A stretch of DNA of 64,000 nt from Acanthococcus lagerstroemiae (Eukaryota > Arthropoda > Insecta > Hemiptera > Eriococcidae). A program made the position numbers and the translations under genes. Positions within the stretch are counted from its first letter, which is position 1, and every line of letters starts with the position of its first letter. The stretch lies in the NCBI GenBank assembly GCA_031841125.1, contig CM063113.1, forward strand, positions 43,554,197-43,618,196. Direction: 5' to 3'. Under the pieces are notes generated by a model. It saw only the letters and a program-made list of their open reading frames with translations. It had not been told where the DNA came from and ran no database searches. Shown here piece by piece: positions 33,101 to 45,100 of this stretch.

Positions 33101-36100
33101 ATTCTCTGAGACTCGTCCAAAGAAAATTAAAATAAGTTTTGACTCCTTACAACTGTATCAAGGCTCGTTAAGATTCCTGAAGACTGTATTGGAAGGAATT
33201 CTTCAAGACTTACTAGAACTGTGTTGACTTAGTCGACTTCGTTGAGACCCTTAAGACTTGTTAGTGCTGCTTGAGACCGTGTAGAAATACGTTAAGAATA
33301 TGCGAGACTTGTTAAAACTGATGAAGAATGTAGTATGGTTTCTTAAACTCATTTCAAGACTTGATAGTTTTATTTGAGACCTCGCGTGTACATTCTCTCG
33401 AGAAAATTTGCTCATTTAGCCAGCCAGTCGCGCGGTATCAGTGGCTCACATTATTTGGTCTACTCTTTTTAAAGTCTTGCTACAGCCCTAGTAAGACCTT
33501 CAGGGTTATGCTGATAGGGTTATGAAATGACTGCAAGATGACAAGCATTCGAAGTTCTGTCAAGTTTTCAATCTGCTGGTATTGATGATTGTAGACATGT
33601 CCTCGGGACAAATCAGTAAAATGTAAACAGACGTATGGTTGTTAAGTTCTTGTTCGAGTATGTCAAAGATGTGCTGGTAAATATGAAGTTGTGCCCTCTT
33701 CCTTTTCTCCAACTTCCTAAATGAAACTTTGTTTCAACTGGGTTGGAAAGTCATGCTCGAGAGCTTCGCTCGCGTTTCATTTAATGGAATTTATTCTCAA
33801 TTAGATTGCCTTTGAGCTCTTATGAACTTATGTGATTCTGAGCAGTGACGGCTTGCTCTTTCGAAGCTATTATAAGAATCGGATCAAAATCGAATTCATT
33901 TATTCGTGAGTTGTTAGTAAAGCATGTCCTTTGATAAAGTACCACTTGTTCTCGATTAATTTTATGTTTTGATAAACATGTTTTCGGATATTATGCCATC
34001 ATCAGCTGTCAATAAAGATTTTTATAGAGTGTAGCTTACAATATTAGTCCAAGTAATACTATGTGGTAAGTTGTAATTTCGTGTGTTCCTATTGGTTGTT
34101 TGGGCTCTAGTTTGTTTAGTGCCTTGTTGTTGTGGTCTGTTTGGTGTATATCAGATTCTATTAGATGTTGACTTCTGTTTGTGTTGTTCAATGGTTTTTG
34201 AGTGATTATTAGCAAGAAAAGGGATGAATACAAAATAGTGAAAATCGAAAGCTAAACAAGGAAAAAGAATTAAAAGAATAAAAAAATGGAAATAATGAAG
34301 TTAAAACAACATATAATAAACACGACAGCACAATTCAACAGTGAATCTATCTTACTATTAATTACTTAGAAGTTATTGGACAATTCAAACAGACATTAGC
34401 AGCCAGTAGAAACTCACATTACATCAAAGAGAGAACAAGAAGAACAAGACATTTGATACGCACTACAAACCAAACAACCAATAGGAACACAGGTGATCAC
34501 AGTTTACCATACGGTATTAGTTGGCCATTCTCTGTAATAACAAATATTGTAAAACAACTGATGATGTAATAGTCGAAAACGTTTTTGTCAAAATACAACA
34601 AATTTCAATAGCGAACAGGTTGTACTTTATCGGAACTATGACTAATGAATATCGGAGATCGGTTTCCACTGTTACCATTTTGAGTACTAAGTTCATCGAA
34701 TGCATCGGTAATATTTAAATGTTTGTTATTTGTACAGTAAAACTCGGTAAGAAACATCCGGATCCGGTTGTCGAAACGGCCTCTCTATCTAGCGTCGAGC
34801 CTACCGACGTGTATTACAAGCTCTCGCTTCCCGAGGAGACAGTAAAATCGGGCGCTTTGTCCGCCCTTCAGCTGGAAGCAATCGTATATGCGTCGCAGCA
34901 GCACGAACACTTACTGCCCGACGGCTCCAGAGCAGGATTCTTGATCGGTAACGTATAGTCGTCGAGACTTGTTGACCAAGTTGTAAGATATTACATGAAT
35001 TGGTATAGTTCTTGTAACGTTTACCCATAATATGTTGACTGTGTAGGTGATGGCGCTGGTGTCGGTAAAGGCCGAACCATAGCCGGTATCATTTTCGAAA
35101 ATGCCCTGAAAGGAAGGAAGAAAGCACTGTGGGTGTCCGTATCTAACGATTTGAAGTACGACGCCGAGCGTGATTTGAGTGACATCGGCGCGAGCAAAAT
35201 CGAAGTGTATCCGTTGAACAAGGTAATGAAACTCATTAACTCACGTTGCCCATTTCATTTGATAGAAAGGCCAAATGTTTACATCACCGTTTTTGGAATT
35301 TTGGAACCTGTTTCATGACTGGGTTGCAATTTTCTGTCGCGTTGGAATCTATATTGGGGTGAACTTCCAATATGAAACTCCTTCAAATTGTAGGATAGGC
35401 TGTATGTCTATGTGACGAATTTGAAATGTGTTGGATGGTGGAAACATTATGTGCAGTGTTTAATGCCTTTCGACGAATAAAAGAGTCCATTTTCTCGGTA
35501 TGGGCTACTTTCTACCACAGCCTGTCTCAATGTAACTCATCAAGAGTGATTACTTCTTGAAGCTATTCCTTATTGAATGGCCTGTTTCTGCGGATCCAAA
35601 GTCCACACTTGGGGACAAGAAGCAATTCTGTTACCTTAAAGTTACTTGAATCCGTAGAAATTCGTCTCACTGCCTCTTCAATTCAAAGTATACATATGCA
35701 ATATGTGCGCGTTACGATGTGAGATGTTGAAACACGCTTTTTGGCGCCATAGTTTGCGCCTTCAATTATTTCTCAAGATAGAACATATGTCATCACCATG
35801 AACTTCTGATGTATTTGTCAAACGCTACCACTTGGTGGAGTCTGATCATGTATCCTGGTTTTCAAATTAGTGTTGACCCTGCAATTTACACGATTAGCAG
35901 TACGTATGTGTTTAGAGTCTTTTTTAATTGTATATGGTGGGCACTGGAAATACTGTAAGAATGTGATGCATAATATCTTTGATATTGATCGAAACTTGGT
36001 ACAGCTGAGACTTTGGGAATTCAAGGGTCCAATTTGTATCGAAGACAAGGGACCTTAAAGTAGAATGAGTTTAGGTCCCTTTTCTTGAGAAAATGCGAAT

Positions 36101-39100
36101 GGACGTGGATTTTTTGTAAGCAGAACTATGCGAAGGTGTACAAATTAGGGGATTAGGGAGGATCTCAGAAAATTTTGTTTGTTGGCAATATTGAAGTGAA
36201 GCCTAGTTTTTTTACATGTGGTATTGAAAACCAGGGATATGAGGATGGCTTCCGAGTCTTGCTTGCTGTGTGCGTGCCACGACTGGATCTTACTTGTATT
36301 TCCTGCCCATCCAGTATCCAAAGTATACAATGTGAATGCTACAAGGTGGTGAAAACATGTGGCGAAGGCTGATGACGTTTTATGCAAACTAGTTTCTTCC
36401 TCATTTTTATAGGATGGTACCCAGGCGAAATTTTACCGCTACTACTAATGTACCTGTCAAGATCCATCTCCGAACAGAATTTTTCTCCTTGTTCTTGTAA
36501 TAACTGAAACCTAATTTGTTGTCTTCGAATAAATCGTGTACTCATGCCATGTGCGAATAAACTTTCCAGTTCAAGTACGCCAAGATCACTTCGCCGCAAA
36601 ACGGAAACGTGAAGAAAGGCGTTATATTCTCAACGTACTCCGCTCTGATCGGCGAGTCTTCGCAGAGTGGCGGTAACAAATATAAAACCAGATTAAAACA
36701 GTTGCTGCAGTGGTGCGGAGAAGATTTCGACGGCCCGGTATGCAGTCCGTTGCATTTCACTCTGATCGAGTTAAAATTCAGTCGATCGCGATTTCCGCTT
36801 AAACTCGGTATTACTCATGTGGCTGTTTTACACGAATTTAGATCATCTTCGACGAATGCCATCGCGCCAAGAATCTGTGCCCAGTAGGCTCGACGAAGCC
36901 GACGAAAACCGGTTTGACCGTTTTAGAACTGCAGAAGCAACTGCCGAAAGCGAGAGTAGTGTACGCGTCGGCGACTGGCGCTTCCGAGCCGAGGAATATG
37001 GCGTACATGACCCGGCTGGGCATGTGGGGCAAAGGCTCGCCGTTTCCCGAGTTCATGGACTTCATCAACGCCGTTGAGAAACGGTGAGTGGATAAGTATT
37101 CGATATGTGATTCGAGTGATGATAGTGACTGGTGCTTCTTTGTGTTGTTCATGAAGTGCTGCAAGTTTCTTGGACTTGTGCTGAAATCGTGGTTCCAGAT
37201 AGGGTTGATCCATTTAGCTGGCTGAAAAGTTGAAATTGGATCTCTGTAAGCTAAAGACTCCTCTCACGCACGAAAGAACCATCGAATTCGAGATGGACTG
37301 ACAGTCATTCGAATAGGCAGATAAATGGACAGACAGTTGAGGACACAGATAGTGACTGACAAACGGGCTCACAGATCAGGCAGCCAGCCAGACAGACAGA
37401 TTAGGTTGTTCTATTCAACTGGAACTAGACAGTTAGCATTCCATCGTGTAGCTTCTGGCCCAGACACTCTCGAATTACGTTTCTTGTACACGTGCAAGAT
37501 GGCCCGTGTAATCCTCTCTCGGTTGAACATCAATCGACGCGAGAGTCTCAAATGGCGGATTGGTGATTTCGAATTTTTCATTTCAGGGGTGTAGGAGCTA
37601 TGGAGATCGTCGCCATGGACATGAAATTGCGAGGTACGTATATTGCCAGACAGCTGAGTTTCCACGGCGTGACATTCAAAATCGAAGAAGTTCCGCTCAA
37701 CGAAGAGTTCATTAAAATGTACGACGACTCGGTGAAGCTGGTAAGGAAAGGAAGTGTTTCTATCGGTATTCGCTCCAGCAGTGAACCGTTCAGTCTCCTT
37801 AAATCGATTTTCGTTTTTTTAGTGGGTAGAAGCGATGACCAAATTCCAAGAAGCGGCCGAGTTGATTGATGCCGAAAGTCGTATGAAGAAAACGATGTGG
37901 GGCCAGTTCTGGTCGGCCCATCAACGCTTCTTCAAATACCTGTGTATAGCGTCGAAAGTGAGATATGCTGTTGACATCGCCAGGTTCGTATGTGTGTGAC
38001 CGAAAGTTTTATTCGTATTGGTATACTTCTAGTTGATATTTCTTTTACGAGATGTTCAATTCGCGATACGATTTACAGAGAGGCTGTTAAGTGTGGCAAA
38101 TGTGTCGTTATTGGCCTGCAGTCTACCGGTGAAGCTCGAACCTTGGAGCAGTTGGAGAAAGACGACGGAGAATTGTCCGACTTCGTATCTACTGCTAAGT
38201 AAGAACTCCGTCTGTGTATTACAAATACGATCCTCACCACATTCCGGAAACAATAAGCTCTGAAGATAGCTAGCGGGTTCATCAGCCGGTTAGGAAACTG
38301 GTCGACCAATTGCCTATTTCTCATTTGAGGTACTGTGGCAAGCGGTTTCAGGCTGCGGCATAGGGGCCCAAGGACAGAGAATTAGCAAGCCAGAAGCCGG
38401 TCAGACGAACAGACAACGGTGGAGTTACATCTCGGTCTATAACTACTTTTTTGTATCTGGTTGTGGTGTGGTGGGACGTATGGCGATGCACGCATGCCAA
38501 AGTGGCCGCTGAGACACCGCACCCCCACCACCGGAAACTACCCTTTCGGGCATCGCATCAGTGGCGAGGGGACGTATCTGGTTGTGTTGGAAGTCTTATA
38601 AGTCCTTCCTTGTCCTCCTACTCCCCTGCTGGGAACAAACACCGTATAAGCTGCTTACCTTGAATTGCGAAGTTGGCGGGACAGACCAGTCACATTAAAA
38701 TCTAATCAGATGGGGAGGCTATCTGCCTGGAGCAGTCAAACTGCAAGATAGATCAGCAGACAGGCCGAGAATCCGAACTTCAGTCCGCTGTCCCGTCATA
38801 TCTAGGCAGTCAAATGCTTGTGGGTCTGGTTGGCCGAGTGGATAGCGCGCTGGTCTCGGAATCTGGAGGTCCCGGGTTCGAGCCCACGTAGCAACTCGCT
38901 ACATTTCGACCTAGGTCGATTATTCGGCACGATGAGAAGAGGGCTGAGACAGCCTTAACAGCCTCCCCGATGTCTCTGAGGTAATGCTCGAAAGGGTGGA
39001 TTTCAGGGCTCTGGTTGAGAGGAAATTAGAAAAGAGAGAGTCAGTCAAATGCAGGCCTGATGAGAGGGGAGGGGGGAATGGGATCCCCCGAGTCCCGGTC

Positions 39101-42100
39101 TTGGAAGGGGTCCCACCGGAAATACCAAAAAGGCAAAAAATATATGAAAATAATCGAAAACACCTTTTATGAAGTGAAGCAAAATAAATTTGAACAAAAA
39201 CATTGATCCATAAAAAATTTCCCCCGGGCTTCAATTTTCTCTGTGCGGCCTTGGTCAAATAAGTAGACAAATAGACTGAAAATGAGATTGACTGACGGCC
39301 AGGTAGCCTTCCGTGAAAAAAAAATCTGAGCTGAGTTCTACGGTCCAGGATCTGGGAGCTAAGATTTCTCCTGCCTTCTGTGCTCTACAGCCAGTATGCC
39401 TTCGTCTTAGTGTCAGGCAGACCAGTATGTCTTCAGCTCCTTAAATCTCACATATGTCTCTCTTTTTCTCTGTCCGTGTGCTTGTTGGTCTGCCTGGCGC
39501 AGTGCCGAAAGTTGTATCTGCGGCATTATTAATTTATTTTATCAAATCCTGAATGTTTGATTAGTTGTAAATTCATTGAAGATCGTATCCTTCTCACACC
39601 TCCCTCCCTGAGCATAAGTCCTTTGTCAGTTGAGGTATACTGGTGTTTAGGGTCGCCAGTAGCTCCAGTTCATGAGGACATTATTTATTCTTACAGAGGT
39701 GTTCTGCAGTCTTTGGTTGAGAAACATTTTCCCGCTCCCGATCGGAGTCGAATACATAGGTTGCTCGGCATTGATACGAAGAAACACAAAGAAGCGCAGA
39801 ATGGCGTCGACTATGAAGCCGGAAGCTCGTCAGGAAAACGGAAGTCAGGTAAGCTATTCAAAGTTGGGTCGTGATCGCCATTTGCGTGCGCTTTTACGTC
39901 GTTATGCAATAGAGTTTTTGTTTGAATGAAGTGGGGTGTAAAGAATCGTCGGTTTATTAAATTGAGGAAGTGTGAATATCTTGATATTGCTCAACTAGTG
40001 AAATTAAAATTTTTTCTGTTTTTTCACCTTCTGACTTCAGAAATTTAAATTGCAGTGGATAGACTTGGAATTATTATAGTAGTTGCCTTAGTGCGTTTTT
40101 TTTTTTTTTTTTTTTGCTTTGATACATGGGAATTCTAGTATCGAGATCCTTTCTTAGGTGATTCTAGTCCTTTTATGTAGTTGTGTGTGTATAGAGGACC
40201 ATACGAAGTTCACCAGTTGAACTGGTTGAGTTTCATTTCTCGTCCGCTTCCCTCCATCTCTTAATGTAAATTAATCGATCAATGCCCTCAACTTCAGTTA
40301 GTCGCAATCGTTCACCAGGAACTGACCGGACCTTATTATTTGCAGCTCGTCAAGCCGCTGTAAAGTCGAAGCGACATAAAGAATTCAGCGACTCCGACTC
40401 CAGCAAACATTCGGAAGATTCAGACTTTCAGATGACAGCATCGGAGAGCAGCGCCGAAGAGTCTGATCTTACCGAAGCCGAAAGCAGCGATTTCTCCGGC
40501 GGAAGTGACTCCGACGGTACGAACACCGAATTACGTTTGAAAATTGCTCGTCGAGCCCGTGTACAGCGATGGGCTGATTGCGATTTGGTAATTTGTTTAC
40601 AGATGTGCTGTGGGACACCAAAAATAAGAAGGGCGGAAAGAAGAAGAAAGCGGTGAAGAAGCCGACCGCTCAAGATAAGATCGATATGCTGATCATGGGA
40701 AAAAGTATCAAAGGTAAAGACAACAAAGTTGTGCATACGATACCGCCGACGAAAGACGCTGTCGAGCTCGCGTGCACCATGAAGGAAGAACTTTTGGAGC
40801 GGATTGAAAGTATTGGCGAGCGTCTGCCGCCGAATACCTTAGATCAGCTTATCGACGAACTTGGTGGACCTGAAAACGTGGCTGAGGTATTGCCTGCTAA
40901 ATATGTACTATCGACTTGTGCTTTGACTAGAGTAATGTAGCTACAATTGAGATTTTTTTTTTGTTAGATGACCGGTCGGAAAGGACGCGTGGTACAGACG
41001 GACGCCGGAATCCAATATGAGAGTCGTTCGGAAATTGATATTCCCCTCGAAACGCTGAATCTAACTGGTTCGTATTTGTTCTCGCCGTGTAAATAGGTGA
41101 GATGGGAAGTTTTAAAACGGTTTAATTATGTATCGTTGTTGTTTTACAGAGAAACAGAGGTTCATGGACGGAGAGAAAGATATTGCGATAATTTCGGAAG
41201 CAGCGAGCTCCGGTATTTCCTTACAGAGTGATAGAAGAGCGAAGAACCAGCGTCGACGTGTGCATATTACTCTGGAGCTGCCGTGGAGCGCGGACAGAGC
41301 TATCCAGCAATTCGGTAAGTTTTGGAGATGTTGGTTATGATAATGGCTTACGTACAATGCGCCGTCATCAATTTAAATGACTTTTTTCCGACTCCAGGTC
41401 GTACCCACCGAAGTAATCAAGTGAATGCCCCCGAGTATATATTTTTAATATCCGATCTCGCCGGTGAACGAAGATTCGCATCGATTGTAGCTAAACGCTT
41501 AGAAAGTCTGGTGAGTATTCATCTGCGCTATGGTTCAAAATCGATGAACCGTGATTCATGTTACGATTCAAACCTTTCGTCTTTTTACAGGGCGCTTTGA
41601 CGCACGGTGATCGACGAGCAACCGAAACTAGAGATCTGTCGCGTTTCAATATCGATAATAAGTATGGCCGTTCTGCTCTGGAAACAACGATGAAAGCGAT
41701 TATGGGAATAGAATCGCCACTGGTTCCTCCTCCTGAAGATTACAAAGGAGATTTCTTCCAAGGTATCACCGATGTGTGGTGGTTCTTTGTATTTTTAATT
41801 TTAATTCAGTATATCAGTTGGTTATGCTAACCAACCAATGTCTCCTCTGTGTCGATACTACTCAGACCATCCGGACTCGGCACCCTCAAAAAGGGCTATG
41901 AGACGCTCAGAAACCTGTGAATCTCGATCCATCGAACGCAAAAGGCAGAACAGTGTTTAAGACAAGAACTGGACACCATGGATTGGGAGGATATCAACTC
42001 AAATAATCTTCAAGATGTATGGTGGCCTGGTGGGGGTTATGATTTCCGTTCTCGAGGATTTTAGTGTTGTTGAAAAGTCCATTAAGACAGATGACAAGCT

Positions 42101-45100
42101 TAGTAGCACTATGAAAGAACTAATCATGAGAAGAAAGGAAGCCCTATTGAATTGATGGAACCTTGTTCCAATACTGCATTGAAAATAATTGGTGATAGGG
42201 GATCTCCTTAATTGACTCCCTTTCTAATTCGGAACCAATTAGCTTTTTTGTTGAGTTTTATTTGGGTCTGAGAGTCTCTCGCCTGCAGACCAACAATAGT
42301 CAATTTTGTGGTATCCCTAGGGCTCTCTCAGTAGCATATTCTGAGGGGTTGGCTCCAAAAAGTATTCTCAAAATCGAATACAGTGGCCATGATTGCTTAC
42401 AAATCTAATAAAGTATCTCGAAATAATTGAGCAGCTCGTCAAGAGGTCAGATCCAGAGAAGTATTTAAAATCGAATTTCGCGACTTCTAAAACGTACAAA
42501 TTGATTCCTATCCTGAATTTTTACTTTCTTCTACTAATTTTTTTTTGTCTCACCGCCCGGGGCTATCAACTCTACCCACATTTTATATATTACTATGAAA
42601 TGAGTATGGAAATCTATGAGAATAAGGCTTCACCTGTATTAGGGGTCAAAAATAGTTCTTGCTTTCATTAAAAACGTAAAAACGCCATTCATTTTCTCAT
42701 TAACAGGTGGCGCCACTTGCAAATATTATCAGCTATTTTCATCAAAGGAAACCAGAATCCGCCTGGCATTGTTCAGAATTCAAAAGTTGGTAAAATAAGT
42801 GTTATTGCGTCCTCGTGTTCAGTTTTTCTAGATACGGTGAAAGGTTAATACGCACAGAGAAGAGACTGAAGACGCCAAAGAAAAACTAACGTTAGCTAGA
42901 TCACAAGCGTCGTGATTTTGTGCCACCCACAGTTCTATGTTGAGGAGCATTTTACAAATTAAGACGAAGAGATCAGGTCAAAATACAAACAATTCTGGCT
43001 AAAACTGACACAAAAGAAGTCGGAATTACCATGAAACTCAACTATGCCGGACATGTAATGAGTTATTCATCCCTTCAGTAGAGTAGATTTATGATGACAT
43101 GGATGTCACATGAAGGTAGGAGGAGAAGAGGGAAACTGTCCACAAGATGGTCGAACAAACTGGTCCAAAGCTTTGGCATGAACTGGCCCAGCATGGCTAG
43201 GGAATGGGCAAATTGGAAGCGAGTCCCGAGGCTTATGCCAGCAGTGGCGACTAAGGTGTAGCTGGAAGTAACGTTTTCTTTTACGTAATGTTTCATCTAA
43301 TGTAAATTAACTGTGAACGTTGCCAAATTGGAGCTAGAGTTATTTTTTGACCATTTCGACCACATTTTCGAATTTGTTTCAGGAACGGAGCGTCACCACT
43401 AAATTTGAACACTGAATTCGAACTCAGCATAAAAAATTTTGTGGGAAACAGTCTTTACTTCAAAAATTTTGAAAGTATCTTCATACATATCATGTCTTTC
43501 TTGGGAAGAAAAAATTTTCAGATAGCTTCGGCGTCGGAGCTGGTGCTAATTACATACTCAATTTTTTGAGACAAATTCGAATCCGTTGTCAAATTTGAGC
43601 TAGACTCATTTTTTGACCCATTTTGAATACGTTTTCGAATTCGTCTCTGGAACGGAGCGTCACCGCCAAATTCGAACTCAGCGTGAAAAATTGAGTAGAA
43701 AACAGTCTTTAATTCAAAATGTTTAAAATTTTTTTTAATTTTGTAAAATTTCCACATTATGTCTCTTTTGGGGCAAAAAAATTTTCGTGGAGCTTCGGCG
43801 CTGGTGCCAAGCCCTCAATTTTTCGAGACGAATTCAAATCCGTTATCAAGTTGAGCTCTGGTTTTCGCTCAAGTATAAACACCCCGTAGTAAATGCATAT
43901 AAAATGCTAAAAATAAATTTCCATGGAAATGTCAACCACTGAATTCGTGTCGGTAAGACGGTATCATTTTCTAATTAAGAAAGTCAACTGAATAAATTTT
44001 AAATTCATTTTGATCGTGGTCCCAGTACAGGAAATCACGACCCGACTGCGCCGCAATCACGAGGGTCGTGACTCTGTGGGTCCTGTACATGAGATCACGA
44101 GCGTTATGATTCGTGGGTTCGGCACACAAGATTACAAGGGTTGTGACTTTGTGGGTCCAGTAAGCTAGATCACAAGCGTCGTGATTTTGTGCCACCCACA
44201 GTTCTATGTTGAGGAGCATTTTACAAATTAAGACGAAGAGATCAGGTCAAAATACAAACAATTCTGGCTAAAACTGACACAAAAGAAGTCGGAATTACCA
44301 TGAAACTCAACTATGCCGGACATGTAATGAGTTATTCATCCCTTCAGTAGAGTAGATTTATGATGACATGGATGTCACATGAAGGTAGGAGGAGAAGAGG
44401 GAAACTGTCCACAAGATGGTCGAACAAACTGGTCCAAAGCTTTGGCATGAACTGGCCCAGCATGGCTAGGGAATGGGCAAATTGGAAGCGAGTCACCGAG
44501 GCTTATGCCCAGCAGTGGGCGACTAAGGTGTAGCTGGAGAGTGAACGTTTTCTTTTACGTAATGTTTCAATCTAATGTAAATTAACTGTGAACGTTGCTC
44601 CAAATTGGGTCAAGGCCCTACAATGAAAATGTTAGTTGGTTTTTCCGAACGTCCCGTTGTCTTCCTTTGACAGTTTCGGGTCCTGATTTTTTTTGTCGTA
44701 GTTCATAATGAATAGTTCGTTCTTTTTTCGGGTGCATGGTTGGCTTTTGATCTGGTTTTCTTTCTCTCGGTGTTATTGTATTTACTTTTGCATGTCAGAT
44801 GGAAGAACCAGCTAGGCAGATTAACTGATTATCAGACAGTCCGAAAGCATGGGCTGCTGCTCCGTGGGATAAAGAACTGAGCTTCCTCTCGTTCTAGGAA
44901 ATTAGAAACTTGCATTCTTCTGTCTAATTTTCCCTCGCTTCCTAACGTTAGTTTTTCTTTGGCGTCTTCAGTCTCGTCTCTCTGCGTATTAACATCTCAC
45001 CGTATCTAGAAAAACTGAACACAGAGGACGCAATTTTACTTATTTTATTAACTTCTGAATTCTGAACAATGCCAGGCGGATTCTGGTTTCTTTTGATGAA

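Noticed and set aside
38822..38905. Functional tRNA gene
   Set aside because: A and B boxes are clear but the acceptor stem does not pair well, and a SINE body shared with 47793 follows.
41880..42290. Possible LINE coding sequence left of the large palindrome ([21 protein letters not shown])
   Set aside because: Only a short suggestive peptide; not enough to call a reverse transcriptase or endonuclease segment.
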